A stretch of 55,338 nucleotides of DNA from Priapulus caudatus (GCF_000485595.1 NW_014578067.1:49463-104800), one strand, 5' to 3'; numbered from the stretch's first letter, positions 1 to 12,340 are shown. Notes: generated from the sequence alone by a model not told the origin. Program-made: numbers and translations.

Positions 1-120
1 TGGATGCTTCAGCTCGGATGGATACGCTATAGTATTGGAGGATCCGATTTTTACCACCCTGCGGGAAATGTGTTTGTTTACAGCTGTACACTACAGTGTA
101 GTGACAGTTTTGCCCAAGGA

Positions 121-955
121 TAGACTGGTACCCGGTCCCACCTCTCGGCTTAGTTACTCGATGGGATATCCTTAAAGGCATAATTCGACCATCGATTATG
201 CAAAGTTGACGAATGCTACAGTAACTGGCACCTTGTGTAGTTAATAAGTACATTACCTTATAGCCAAACGCGTATTAGTTGTGCCAATATCACTGCTAAT
301 TATTAAAAATGTCTAATTGAAATCCGTTAAATTTGGTAATCTGGCGACAACGCTAAATTTATAGCCAACAAAAATAAACATCGAGTTCGGTTCGGTGACG
401 TCACATGTTGCTACAGGATGTTGCAGGCATCGAATTGTTTGTCCGGGGTAAATTGTTTGCCTAGTGTTATTATTTGCCTAGTTGCCACATAATTATATGT
501 TGCTTGTAATCTCAACGAACTTCGTATATTCATTTATTTCGCCCGAATCCCAAGAGTAAAACCATAACGTACGAATGCGCACTCAGACTGACAAGGATCG
601 AAATCACTGACGGCGAGCATACGTGCGAAAATGTCCGTGCAACTATATCTTATGCACAGCCGCCTCCGCCGGTTTCGCGCCGTTACGGCCGGCATGGCGG
701 TTTGTAACTGTCAACAACGATTTCTTGACTGCGGATTTCAATTGGGACATTTCTTTAGTAACCAGCAGTGATATTGGACAAACTAATACGCGTTTGGCCT
801 TATAAGGTAATGTACTTATTAACTACACAAGGTTCCAGTTACTGCTAGCATTCGTTAAAATGCATAATCAATGTGCGTCGAATTATGCCCTTTAAATATA
901 TATGGACTTATATGCGACCATCGAGTAATCGAGGTGGGAGCGAGCTACCAGTCTA
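121..955. mobile_element. 835-bp MITE with 9-bp target duplication (Mutator-like)
   Basis: Both ends read TAGACTGGTA inward, the arms are about 180 bases (121-310 against 765-955), and GCCCAAGGA flanks both sides (112-120, 956-964). A 9-bp duplication with long inverted ends suits Mutator-type elements. No transposase is encoded. Confidence 0.75.
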
Positions 956-1098
956 GCCCAAGGAGCGTTCAGCGTGACGTCACGTCCAGGTCACGTGTGT
1001 AAACATGGCTCTGCTGGTTGGCAAAAAAAACTTTCGCCCGGCACAATGCACTTGGAACGTCTCAATAAAAAAAGGTAAATTAAACATGAAATGTATTT

Positions 1099-1165
1099 AC
1101 ATAACCATAACCATAACCATAACCATAACCATAACCATAACCCAACCCTAACCCTAACACTAACT
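1099..1165. repeat. telomere-like array (ATAACC)n / (CCCTAA)n
   Basis: Seven ATAACC units run into AACCCTAACCCTAACAC. It lies in the loop of the foldback element. Confidence 0.9.
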
Positions 1166-1489
1166 CTAAACCGACTCTAAACAAATCTAAACAAATCTAA
1201 GCGACCGGCAACGAATCAGAAACGCGAACCATGTGTGATGTCATGAATAATTTATCAATCTTCAGTCGCCATCCTACGTTTTAAAAACTTGCGTGCCGGC
1301 GAACGCTTTTGCCAACTAGCAGAGCAATGTTTACACACGTGACCTGGACGTGACGTCACGCTGAACGCTCCTTGGGCAACACTGTCACTACACTGTAGTG
1401 TACAGCTGTAAACAATCACATCTTTCCCGCAGGGTGGTAAAGATCGGATCCTCCAATTTCCAACGTATCCATCCGGGCACTTTTAGAAT

Positions 1490-2285
1490 GAGTTGATTTG
1501 GAGTTTGGGTTGTAGTTGGCTGGCTCGGAAAGTGTAGTGAATAGATTGCAAGTCCTATGAATTGAGTCGAAGTTTCTTGAATATTTTTGCACACGGACCG
1601 GAAACAACAGAGTGGGCGGCAAATTGTAAACGTTAGTAAGTGATTTCAGAGGTATTGAATAGATTGAAAGTTGCATAAATTGATTGTTAAATGAGCTCTT
1701 TGATTGTAAACATTTATATATGTTTTAAAAGCTGTATCATTAATTTGTAATTTAAGCTATACATTTGTCGTTTGTTACCTAATAATTCTGAAACCAACAG
1801 TTAGATTCGCATTTCTGGTGATTAATGTTAAAAGTAATAAATTAATTTCAAACTTAGTGAACTGATTCGTTATTCTGTAAATTAATTTCAAACTTATAAT
1901 TTCAATTGTTAGGGCGATGAAGCAAGATTTGAACATTTGAGAGTTTATGTAACATGTTCTCAATTAAATTGCAAGTTAGTAAATTGGTTTGTTGTTTTTA
2001 AAATAAATTGTACATTTAGAAAATGAATTTTTACAAAGATGTAAAGGAATTTGTATATCAGGAAATCATTTTGGAAAGTTGTGAAATAATTTGCAAGTTA
2101 ATAAATTGATATTCTGTTATTCTGTTAGTTGATTTTAAATTTTGAATTTAAATTTCTCGAACATTATAAAGTAATTTTTATTTTTATTAATTAATTTTAA
2201 ATGTTTAAAATTGATTTAAAATTATGTATTTGAAATGTATGAAAATGGTTTTTGAAGGGGATGGCTTTCCATAGCGCTGACCTAC
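1490..2285. other. AT-rich spacer
   Basis: The sequence is AT-rich and low in complexity, with recurrent AAATTGATT, AATTTCAAACTT and AAGTTAGTAAATTG words that suggest a decayed tandem repeat. I see no gene. Confidence 0.5.
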
Positions 2286-2600
2286 CATTTTTAGCTCACC
2301 TTGACATTGTCAAGCTGTGTTATTGCCATGGGTCGTCGTACGTCCGTCCGTCAACATTTCGCTACGGTCAACGATAACTCGGGAACCGTTTGGCCCACAT
2401 GTTTGAAATTGGGTATAGTTGTTACTGCTATGCTCCCATATTAAACGTCCTATTTTGAAGCACGCCAGTCGACGTGCTTTCGAGCCACGGCAATTTTTTT
2501 GCAAAAATTGGAATTGCCATTAGTCAGTTCAGGTTCAACGGATTTTGCTTATTTTTGGTATGTGAATGGATAAGTGCTAGAGGTTTTAATATTTAAAAAA
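2285..2600. repeat. dispersed repeat (GTCCGTCCGTC-type), copy 1
   Basis: TTTTTAGCTCACCTTGACAT to GCTAGAGGTTTTAATATTTA matches 8140-8470 nearly throughout, in the same orientation. Confidence 0.85.
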
Positions 2601-4570
2601 AATTATGCAAATTAGGTAGGTTTTGGCAATTATATAGCATATTATAAAGACACAAACAGTCTGTGGTGTCACACTTGTCTGGGGTCGTTTTACAAGATTT
2701 CATTGACAATATCTTTAATGCAAAATTGGTATTTCCTCTCCACCCTGCCGATAAAACGTCTATATTAGAGTAAAGTTTTACAAAAAAATGTCGGAACGCA
2801 GCTTAACCTATTTATTTCAAACGCCATCGCTACAAAGCGGGTATATAGCGCCATCTACGGTCACAAATTGTGATTCATTTTGGTTTATAAATTATTATTG
2901 CGATATACAGATGGCAATCGTTTCTATAATGTACGTCGATGGTTGCTCAATTAAAACTGACTTCTTTTTACTCACTCATTTGTGTCCTTTTTTGTGGTGA
3001 GCTACAGTGTCATTGACACTTTCATTATCTCTTTATTGAAAGGACCATGAAATGTGCTCTTCGATGATATGTGAAGAGTAAGTGTCTGATAACCTTTTGA
3101 TCCTCAATAGGAGGGTTAAACATTGATTTGTTTACTGTTAACAAAGGACTGAACTGCTTTTGGCATTATTAGAGCCATACCTGTGTGGATGTGAGGCTAC
3201 ATTTGCAGTTCAATTGCAAAGACAAAAGTTTGTTGAACAAGGTTTACGCTCCTTAAATCATATTTTCTAAAGCTGTCTGTATATTAATAGCACCCTGAAT
3301 GCTCGTGTGGCTACCGTCATTTGAAATGTAGGCAAAAACCCGGGGGGCAACCCATTACTCATGCATGGGGGTGAACTGGCACTTCTATTCTAATAAACAT
3401 GCACACCTGCAATGCAGATGTGTTTATTACTCACAGCTGAGCGAAATTGTTGCCTGCCTGAATATACTTGGATTTTAGCCTGTGAATTTCAGCAACTCAA
3501 TGAAATTAGGTTATCTCTACTTTCTTGACTTATCCCCAACGTACGAAGGGTGATGCCATCTCTGATTATTGATTACACTTGCACACGCCATCTCGCGGCA
3601 ACTATAGGCCTAGTGATACATTATGACACGATAAGACAGTCGAGCAGGTATGAAGTAGGATGCAGTCGCAGTGTTAGGGTTTAGTTTTAGTGTTAATCCC
3701 TATGCTAAACAGTTTTGATGACGACGTAGCCGGTTTAGCGATGGAACAGGCTTTCAACGTTTTGCAGTTCAGAAACAAAGGCCAGTACAGTAGAGCAGCA
3801 GGTGAGCACTAGCTGGCGCTCATGCGGCACTTGTTGGTTTTATTTATTATTTGTTTAACCTTTTTCGCATCCGCCGCACGTGTAAGCAGAAACCCTGCAG
3901 TTAAAGGGATCGTTTACTCTAGGTTCTAGGGTTATTTTCAGCTAATTTAGGTTATAATTACGCTACATGAAATGTTTCATGGTTCAATCACCATTAGAAA
4001 TGTTTTTTTTAAATGTTTTAAAACGAACGACTACAGTTTGATTACAACGACGGTGGCGCCACTTAAAGCGCATGATCTGATAAGTTGCGCAAAAGCACTT
4101 TCCAGCCAAGGGCTACAGATCGAGGGTGTTTCTTATTTATTCATTTAAAAGCAAAAGGATTTTAATATCTTATAAACGACATATAGTTTCAGTTATAATA
4201 TGGAAAAATTTGCCCTAAAATGAATATCGTTCGGTTAAATAGCATTTAGGTATAATTATAATTGCACTTTTGTGATTAGCCCTCGGTCTGTAACGTGCTA
4301 AATAAATTGTCAAATACGCAACTTTTTCGGGGTGGCAGCACGGTCGCGGGTGTCATGGCGTCGTTCAAATTTCGTAGCGTTGATGTGTAATTAATTATAA
4401 CAATTAAATCAGGTATTTGGTGACAAATACGTGTGGGTATAGACGATTTGTTATACAGTAAGTACAGTTGTATGCTGTAAAATCCTAGTCTACTATCCTT
4501 TAAATCTCGATCCGCAACAGCGCCTGGGATTTCCTATAGTACGCGCTATGTCACCATCAATTTATGTGGA
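2600..4570. other. mostly unique sequence, no recognised gene
   Basis: Apart from the weak exon candidate at 3702-3801 I see no coding signal or repeat. An (AAATA)n-type run at 4695-4745 belongs to the duplication that follows. Confidence 0.4.
3702..3801 (+). CDS. possible orphan first coding exon
   Basis: An ATG opens 33 codons (MLNSFDDDVAGLAMEQAFNV...) ending at a good donor (GCAG|GTGAGC). The peptide has balanced, protein-like composition, unlike nearby repeat frames. No partner exon could be identified downstream and the protein is not recognised. Confidence 0.22.
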
Positions 4571-5336
4571 ATGGACTCATCGAGAATGCTAGCTCATCCG
4601 TTCCGTTGTTCATGTGTTCTTTCCGTTCGACTCCCCGGCTTACGATCTTTCATGATTACGACACGTCCCATTTCATATCACGAATAAGTAAAGTACTAAA
4701 TAAAATAAATGAAATAAATAAAATAAAATAAAATAAAGAAATAAATGAGAGATTTCAATACAGCACCGGCACCGGTCTTTCAGCAGCCATCTGAACACTT
4801 TTAAATCCTTGTAAGCGTCAATTCTATGGTAGTGCGACTGGGCGTCTTAGTGTAGTACGTGCAATGCTTACAGGAGCCGACATTTTGATAATGGCACTAC
4901 AGTATTATAGGGTGTGATATGCACGTAAGAGAGCTCGGAATAGAAACGCAGAGATGTCTGAAATCCTCACGGATGACAAAATTTGCGAATACCATTCCAT
5001 GGTTCACCATGAACACTAGCGATACTGAATACGCCTTCTGTTACGTGTCTCAAATATGTGCTATGAAGCTTCCATAACGTCTTTGTGTAATAATCTACAC
5101 AAGCACTAGGTGTATCTCAGATAAATATTGCGTTGCCAAATGTTTTGCTCTGTGGGGGAGAATTATGCTACGTGGTGGCAAGATTAGCTGAGTGCAGAGA
5201 GTTTTTCTCTAGGAAGTCTAATTTGTATGCAAATACTATGCAACCAACTGTATTCCTGGAGTGATATTTGGTATGTACAGGGATGCGAATCTTCTGTGTA
5301 TTTCTAATAACCATCTAAGCATCGTTGCTTATAAAT

Positions 5337-5640
5337 ATTGCTATAAATATTATTCAAGCATTGGCTTGTTCTAAATAAAAAATAATCCACATCTGTCACT
5401 GTGCCTGGCTCACTACATGCTGGCAGTGTTAAACCATGATAGCTTTTCATCAAGTATATTGCTATAAATATTATTCAAGCATTGGCTTGTTCTAAATAAA
5501 AAATAATCCACATCTGTCACTGTGCCTGGCTCACTACATGCTGGCAGTGTTAAACCATGATAGCTTTTCATCAAGTATATTGCTATAAATATTATTCAAG
5601 CATTGGCTTGTCATAAATAAAAATAATACATACCTGTCAC
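5337..5640. repeat. 121-bp tandem repeat, ~2.5 units
   Basis: TTGCTATAAATATTATTCAA starts units at about 5338, 5459 and 5579. Confidence 0.9.
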
Positions 5641-6019
5641 TGTGCATACCTAACTCTCAAGGATTTTCTCACTCCTATGCTGCCACAGTGTTGAACTATG
5701 ATACCTTCCTTTCCACCGAATTCTGAAAATACTTTTAAGTCTGGTCTTACTCTTCCATTCTCTTTTCCTGTGTAATATTTACTAGTTTTTACGTTATATT
5801 TCCAGCATTCATTTGTCAAAAATTGTGAATTTGTCAAATTATTTGTTGTGACGTCACCATTTCAGGAAATTTGCTGGTCGTGACAGGATATCTACTCCAG
5901 TTGACTTCGATAACAATACACTATGGGGGCGTGATAGCAGAGGGGGGATGTTGGCAGTGCCCCCGCAAGCGAAATGTGTTGAATGTAGATTCACCATGCA
6001 AAACACATACCGGACGTGA

Positions 6020-6280
6020 ATTTGCCCCCCCCCCCAGACAGAGTTAGCTATAGCCCTACCAAGACCTTAGCAAATGGGGAAGGGCAGGCATTGAAATAAA
6101 GTAGCTCCATAAATTTTCCCTCCCCCAGACAGAAAGTTAACTATAGCCCTACCAAGACCTTAGCAAATGGGGGAGGGCAGGAATTGAAATGAGGTAGCTC
6201 CAGAAATTTGCCCTCCCCCAGACAGAAAGTTAGCTATAGCCTTGTCAATACCTTAGCAAATGGGGGAGGGCAGGATTGAG
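6020..6280. repeat. 92-bp tandem repeat, three units
   Basis: CAGACAGAAAGTTAGCTATA recurs at about 6036, 6127 and 6220, each followed by ACCTTAGCAAATGGGGGAGG. Confidence 0.9.
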
Positions 6281-6522
6281 TTGGCGTGAGGGATCCCTGG
6301 CATAGCTTTAATGATGTTCGTAAATGTGACATGATCACCATGTAGTGCTTACGAGGTGCATCCTTCCGCCCTGAAACTACATAACTAAATGATAAATTTT
6401 GACCAATTTTCCCCCATCTCCTTTGATACAGCTTTCACCGACACTTCGAGAAATGTGTAGATTTTCCCTAAATGCCAGATCAATTTATTAAAGACATTTT
6501 CTCACATAGTATCCGAAATTAC

Positions 6523-6730
6523 CCCGGTGGTCCAGTGGTTAGCATATACCACCTTTCTCTGTGAAGGCCGTGAGTTGGCTGAAACCAAGCTTATGCAATC
6601 CGGGTGTTTAAAATGCCTAGCTTTCAACATAGTGGATTGTGTGTGGTCCAGTGGTTGTACCACCTTTTTCTGTGAAGGTCGTGAGTTGGCCGACACCAAG
6701 CTTATGCAATCCAGGTGTTTAAATTACCTA
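6523..6730 (+). repeat. tRNA-derived SINE-like repeat, two tandem copies
   Basis: TGGTCCAGTGGTTAGCAT fits the pol III A box of a tRNA-Glu-like gene, followed at tRNA spacing by GAGTTGGCTGAAACC in the B-box position (degenerate). Copies start at 6523 and about 6643; others are at 18612 and 19418. No full cloverleaf can be drawn. Confidence 0.5.
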
Positions 6731-7497
6731 GCTTTCAACTTTGACCTGCAGGCCCGACGCCGTCTCCGGATTTCCGGGTAAAACAATGGCAGGCCCGACG
6801 CAATCATGGGAATCATGTCATTGCTTTAAAAGCAATACATGTTGCTTCCTCCATGAATCTTTTTCCTTGGATAATGCGAGAGTCTCATCTTGGGTGTGCA
6901 AACTCTTTTAATTAAGAAGTTGAAGGTCGCCACCCTCTTGTCTGCAAGCCAGATACTGTACACTCTCGGTTATCTAGCATTCTAATGGGATATTTGGATA
7001 AATGTTTCAAAGCGCCGATTGAATTCAATTCGAAAACGCACTTAGGAGTTCAAATTTCTCTATGGCTCTCCTGGCAGTACAACATGAGGTTGTTCTGTCA
7101 TTACAATGATAGCCAGCTTTTCGGGGATATCAAAACGTATACAGACGCATTTTGCAGCCAACTTATCGAAACTTATTTGGTTTGGTTAAATGACAGTCCT
7201 AGGTATCAGTCATGGGGTTCATTCACACTTACTTTACGGTTCACACTTGGAAATAACTATCGCTATAGCCTTATTAAATTGCGTTTAGCAAGCCTCACGC
7301 TCATGGAAGTGCCTTGGAGCTGTGTATAATAGTAGCGTGTGATAGTCGTGAGTGATAGTTTGTCTTTGTCTTTGTCCGCCATCTATGCACCACATCACAT
7401 GCTATCCTTCATCATTCCTTCTATCTATCATTCACTTAACCGGCTCTCCCGGGCTGACTGTGCAGGACATTGCAAAGTCTGCGAAGATCCATCGCCT
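6730..7497. other. spacer with one unrecognised open frame
   Basis: An open frame of 114 codons (6985-7329, plus) has protein-like composition, but I recognise nothing in it and see no splice or regulatory support. Confidence 0.3.
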
Positions 7498-7742
7498 TCT
7501 CCCGGAGCGGCCTGCAGACAATGGCTCTCCCTGCAGGTCGAGAGCCGTCTGCCGGAGCGTCCTGCAGACAATGGCTCTCCCTGCAGGTCGAGAGCCGTCT
7601 GCCGGAGCGTCCTGCAGACAATGGCTCTCCCTGCAGGTCGAGAGCTTTCTCCCGGAGCGCCCTGCAGACAATGGCTCTCCCTGCAGGTCGAGAGCCGTCC
7701 GCCGGAGCGGCCTGCAGACAATGGCTCTCCCTGCAGGCTCGA
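7497..7742. repeat. 50-bp GC-rich minisatellite, five units
   Basis: Units with CTGCAGACAATGGCTCTCCC start at 7503, 7553, 7603, 7653 and 7703, giving a 50-bp period. They have no stop codons in several frames of both strands, so they create overlapping open frames. Confidence 0.93.
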
Positions 7743-8110
7743 CGACGTCTCCGGAGCTCCAGGATGACATGGTGCGCTGACGGAGTCTGCCGGAACTCCG
7801 TCCGATCTACAGGTCCCTGCACGCTCGACGACGTCTCCGGAGCTCCAGGATGACATGGTGCGCTGACGGAGTCTGCCGGAACACCGCCCGATCTACAGGT
7901 CCCTGCACGCTCGACGACGTCTCCGGAGCTCCAGGATGACATGGTGCGCTGACGGAGTCTGCCGGAACACCGCCCGATCTCTACAAGAGGGGCCTGCAGG
8001 CTCGACAACGTCTCCGGAGCTCCGGGATGACATGGTGCGCTATCGCGTCATCTCCGGAGCTCCAGGTAAGACTGGGGCGCTGACGGAGTCTGCCGGATCT
8101 CCGTTCGGGA
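7738..8110. repeat. 85-bp GC-rich minisatellite, about four units
   Basis: CTCGACGACGTCTCCGGAGC starts units at about 7739, 7823 and 7908, with degenerate copies at about 7998 and 8045. Confidence 0.9.
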
Positions 8111-8139
8111 TTTTTCACAGTTTAATCGATTGGTTTCAA

Positions 8140-8470
8140 TTTTTAGCTCACCTTGACATCGTCAAGCTGAACTATTGCCATGGGTCGTCGTCCGTCCGTC
8201 CGTTCATCCGTCCGTCAATATTTGGCTACGGTCAACGATAACTCAGGAACCGTTTGACCCACATGTTTGAAATTGAGTTTATTTGTTACTGTTATGCTCC
8301 CATATTAAACGTCCTATTTTGGAGCACGCCAGTCGACGTACTTTCGAGCCACGGCAATTATTTGGCAAAAATTGGAATTGCCATTAGTCAGTTCAGGTTC
8401 AACAGATTTTGCTCATTTTTGGTATGTGAATGAATAAGCGCTAGGGGTTTTGATATTTAAAAAAAAAACA
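8140..8470. repeat. dispersed repeat (GTCCGTCCGTC-type), copy 2
   Basis: This is the second copy of 2285-2600, carrying one extra GTCCGTC word. Confidence 0.85.
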
Positions 8471-8603
8471 TGTTGTATCGATATATAAAACATCGTCATT
8501 GTATCAGTGTTTTTCATTGATGATTTATTGTTGAACATTTATTCCGGGGTTGTCCCCCTAACCCGAACCCTAACCCTAACATAGCTCTTACTGTATGTAT
8601 CTA

Positions 8604-9080
8604 CATTTTGTAAACATTGCATTGGTTTCTAGGCCACTTGGCTTCTTGGATTTGATTATAATTTCCGAACGTGTAACATCAAACATATGCTTAGTCACAT
8701 TGACAGCACATAGAATGCTGCAGTGGCACTATACCCAAGTCACTACCACTCGGAATGTAGCCAGATATGGCAGTAGGTGGCAGTGTGTGTGTCTCTTACA
8801 GTCCAGAAGTACAAAAATCGCATTTCTTTTTGGAAAACCCCAAATCTACACTTTATAAATGAAACCCAGATTGCCTTTACATTTTGTAAACATTGCATTA
8901 GCTTCTAGGCTACTTGGCTTCTTGGATTTGATTATAATTTCCGAAGGTGTAACATCAAACATATGCTTAGTCACATAGACAGCACATAGAATGCTGCAGT
9001 GGCATTATACCCAAGTCACTACCACTCGGAATGTAGCCAGATATGGCAGTAGGTGGCAGTGTGTGTCTCTTAGAGTCCTG
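8604..9080. repeat. tandem duplication, ~275-bp period
   Basis: CATTTTGTAAACATTGCATT to GCAGTAGGTGGCAGTGTGTG occurs at 8604-8800 and 8880-9070. Confidence 0.9.
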
Positions 9081-9489
9081 AAAATGTGTAATCACATGAT
9101 ATGAGCATTAACAAGTGTTTCAACTTATAATTGGCCCTTTCAGCAAGAGATGCCTAGTGGTGTTGAGAGACACAAACCATTTGGCTAGATTCAACAGACG
9201 TTAGCACCAGACCATGGCTGGACTTTTGACCTGAGGCATCGTTGCTGGAGTTCATTGAATGTCACGACCATTGATGGTGAGTCACAAAAAATTTTGAGAC
9301 AAATTTGCTTGTTTTTGACAGATGAGTGCTGGAAATAGTTAATATTGTTTGACCAATATCCTTTACCTGATAATTGACAACGTGTCCAGTATATTCTTCA
9401 ACACGCCCTTAACATCCCCTTACACCCGCCTTCCTACCTTCTCACTGCCTATGCCTTCAACAAAATGCATAAACATAGTAACGTAATAG

Positions 9490-9715
9490 GTAAGATTTTA
9501 TGCAAACATTCTGCACAGTTTATTATTCTAAACATAAATGCTTTTCAGCAGTCTTACAGTGCATTGCCGGCACCAGGGAATATTAGATCTTGTCTATTTC
9601 TATTGTTTCCTGTTTGTATGCATACAAAGCTGACTGTTCAGAAGCTGCGCATTATACAAAAGCAGTTACATGAGCTATGGACGTTTATAGAAGCTGTGAC
9701 AATTGGTGTGTTTAC
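9490..9715. repeat. dispersed repeat family, copy 1
   Basis: The block with TTACAGTGCATTGCC, CATACAAAGCTGACTGTTCA and AGTTACATGAGCTATGGACG recurs at 10855-10973 (first half), 15131-15235 (second half) and 15605-15775. Confidence 0.85.
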
Positions 9716-9719
9716 TGTC

Positions 9720-10370
9720 ATCAGGTAGAGACGAAAGGCAGCAGGTATTGTTGTCAGTAGTTTATTCAGTGAAAAACTAAAAATGAAAATACAGAGAATA
9801 CGTTCTTACTACATACTACAGCTGTACCCTGTGTAAACATTGTTCTTTTAGAAAACCGCGCGAATATATAAACTCCAATTGAATGTAATTTAGCTATCAG
9901 ATTGAACGTACACCTATTCTGCATCTACGTCAACACTATGAATTTGACACATGCTTTCTGAAGTTATAATAACACTGCAGTAGAACGTTAGAATTAAATA
10001 AACTTACATTTTGGCATGACGACGCTCGACGGGACAGACAGTAGCGGTGACACCGACAGTAGTGTACGCTCGAAGCAAAACAGGCTTTACATACAAAGGG
10101 TACGCTATGAAACGCGGGAATTAAACATGTGTCGCCCTCACCACTAAACTGATTATTCAAACGGGTACAAATACTAAACGTACTGTACAACGACATATAA
10201 ATACTGCTGCGATGAACAGAACACTCCCCGCCTGATATTGTCAAAATATCACTCGCAATACTTATGATTATAAAGAATACACGAAATCGCATTTCACAAA
10301 CTATTCTACTAAAAAAATATCCAATATACGCAACATAAACATCTCTCTGATCCCCAATTTAAACTGAATC
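9720..10370. other. no recognised feature
   Basis: I find no coding motif or repeat in this interval; the minus-strand frame at 9936-10292 is not protein-like. Confidence 0.3.
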
Positions 10371-10377
10371 ACTGGGC

Positions 10378-10800
10378 ACGAGCAACACCAGCCGTAATGG
10401 TTCGGGTGTACGCAGTAGGTCTCCCACTCTCTGCGATGATCTGAACCTCTGCGGAGCGGATTTTCCCATCCGCGCTGGTCAGCACTCGAACTAGCACACC
10501 AGTGGGCCACGAATTCCTAATGGCTTCATATTTTGCTGGTCCTTTTCCGACGACCTTGCAATCTGTGCAGAAACTATCTGTGAACTACATCTAGTGTTGT
10601 GTAGGGGACATAGATTGGCATCTCGACTGAATGAGGTGGCAAGGTCTTGGTCTACATTAGTCTTCCTAGCACTAATTTCAGGTGGACCTCTTCGTGTTGC
10701 TTGGAAATTCTCCCTGGATGGCTTAGCGCCAGCATATGTAAAACTCGGATTATTGCGGATCTTGCTTTTTGCCCGGAGAAACTGGGCAAAGTGACTGAAA
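10378..10800 (-). pseudogene. BEL/Pao retrotransposon fragments
   Basis: On the minus strand, 10560-10378 reads WPTGVLVRVLTSADGKIRSA..., which resembles the DUF5641 domain at the C-terminus of BEL/Pao polyproteins. Immediately before it (10800-10580, another frame) a piece with NLCPLHNT resembles the zinc-binding region of BEL/Pao gag. The middle of the element is absent. Assignment rests on motif recognition only. Confidence 0.45.
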
Positions 10801-10854
10801 GGAGGATAGATTACTTGATTAAAGGGGGGAAGAGAATTATCGATGGAATGTGTT

Positions 10855-10973
10855 TATGCAAATATTCTGCACAGTTTATTATGTCTTACAGTGCATTGCC
10901 AGCACCAGGGAATATTAGATCTTGTCTATTTCCAATGTTTCCTGTTTGTAAGCATACAAAGCTGACTGTTCAG
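10855..10973. repeat. dispersed repeat family, copy 2 (first half)
   Basis: This copy ends CTGACTGTTCAG exactly where the Gypsy 5' LTR begins. Confidence 0.8.
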
Positions 10974-11198
10974 TGTAAGATAGCTGCAAAACGTTAAAGT
11001 AATGTTTATTCTTTGTACGCCCAAGAGGTGGCACCACTAGTCGAGAATAGAAACTTATATGGCGTGACTCTAGACTATACATGCTGTTGTAACTGCGTCT
11101 GTGTGATTCAAGTTTATATGTACAGTATATTATGTAACAAGTAAGACAGTCATTGGCATCTGTATTCCTAATGTCTCAAGAACACGAGATATATAACA
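10974..11198 (+). repeat. probable 5' LTR of the Gypsy element
   Basis: The stretch starts TGTAAGATAG and ends ATATATAACA, directly before TGGCGCTGCAAGG, the expected place of a primer-binding site. There is no second LTR in the window to confirm the limits. Confidence 0.45.
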
Positions 11199-11344
11199 TG
11201 GCGCTGCAAGGCAGAGGAGATTTGATATAATCTTTGAACCAGCACGCTTGAGTGAACGGAGACCGGGTGATGGAACTGTGTTACCCGTACCACGTGTAAT
11301 ATAGGCGGCAAAACGTACTGTATACGTGCATTGCTATTATTCAC

Positions 11345-12340
11345 ATGATGGCAGCTCGAGAAGATGCTCAAGAAAGAATGCAGATGGACATGAGTGCTGA
11401 TAGTGCTACTGGCGAACAGCCACATTCAGTGCCACAGCAGAACGACCTACTGCAGATGCTAGCTGCAATTATCACCCAACAGGCACAGCAAACGCAGGCG
11501 AAAGTCCAGCAGCAGAGCAACCTACCAGATGCTCGTGCTAAGAAGGTAAACTGGTCATTAATGAAAACACTATGTCCAGAAAAGCTAGATATGGACTCCT
11601 TCTCTAGCATTGACCTTAGGAGCTGGCAACGAGCCTTTCTTGCTTTCTCCAAGGAAGCCGAACTCACAGAGTTTGATTGGGAAACTCAGCAAATCGCCAT
11701 CGAGTCCGCCATGAAGCCATCTACATTCAACCGTGTAGATGCTCTTCGACTACAGCTCCCTGCAGCCAAGCGACAAGACATTAAAGAAGTTGTGGCTATT
11801 ACTTCAAGCCTAATCGAGACAACAAAATCTGTGTGGACATCTCGACACCAATTTCATCACTTGCATCAAAAGCCTCACCAGTCGATTGCGAAGTTCCATA
11901 GTGAAGTGGTGAAAAAGGTAAAATAATGCAACTTTGATAAAGGTTTCTGTAATCAATGTGCACAAGCAACCATTGACGACCACATTCTGTCTAAACTTGT
12001 GTTCTGCACTGAAAAGGAAGCTGCAAGACGAGAGATGCTGAGAGATCTTGACCTTTCTGTAGAAAAGGCACAAAAAGATTCTGGAAGCAGACGAAAATAT
12101 CACAGAGACAGAGGCCCAGCTCACATATTCTGCTAGTTCTGTGGTGAACCGAATCCAAGAGAAATGGAAAGGAACCCAAATAAATCGATGCGGTTCAGAA
12201 GCAGAAGAGCTGCACAGTCCAGAGACTACTCTCGGAATGATAGAGAGAAAGAAACTGAGATGTGTAACCAGTGTGGTTACCCGAAACACCGAGACAGAGC
12301 CACTTGCCCAGCAAAAGGGGAGAAATGGTGAAAGAAGACC
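11345..12340 (+). pseudogene. Gypsy gag remnant
   Basis: The first frame (11345-11926) has the helical gag-like region. An in-frame TAA at 11924 interrupts it and the same frame continues to about 12080. A frameshift follows, and a zinc knuckle CNQC...H...C (C-x2-C-x4-H-x5-C, about 12263-12307) closes the region, as in retroelement nucleocapsids. The stop and the frameshift mean it is not functional unless they are sequencing errors. Confidence 0.7.

Larger units (their letters stand above)
1..1490. mobile_element. inverted-repeat (foldback) element, interrupted by another element
   Basis: The left arm (about 16-111, continuing 965-1045) is complementary to 1285-1484. Landmarks are GGATCCGAT and CCACCCTGCGGGAAA against TTTCCCGCAGGGTGG, and GCGTGACGTCACGTCCAGG against its complement. 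The loop holds a telomere-like array. The left arm is split by a separate insertion at 121-955. The outer limit is not certain at the window edge. Confidence 0.8.
4570..6650. repeat. 2-kb duplication, cleaner copy
   Basis: The stretch is collinear with 16262-18708 over its length (shared markers: TCATGATTACGACACGTCCC, the 121-bp and 92-bp tandem arrays, and the terminal tRNA-like segment). No protein is encoded in either copy. Confidence 0.9.

Noticed and set aside
7428-8008. Overlapping 142-190-codon frames on both strands
   Set aside because: They come from the 50-bp and 85-bp minisatellites; all frames are similarly open, so no coding signal.
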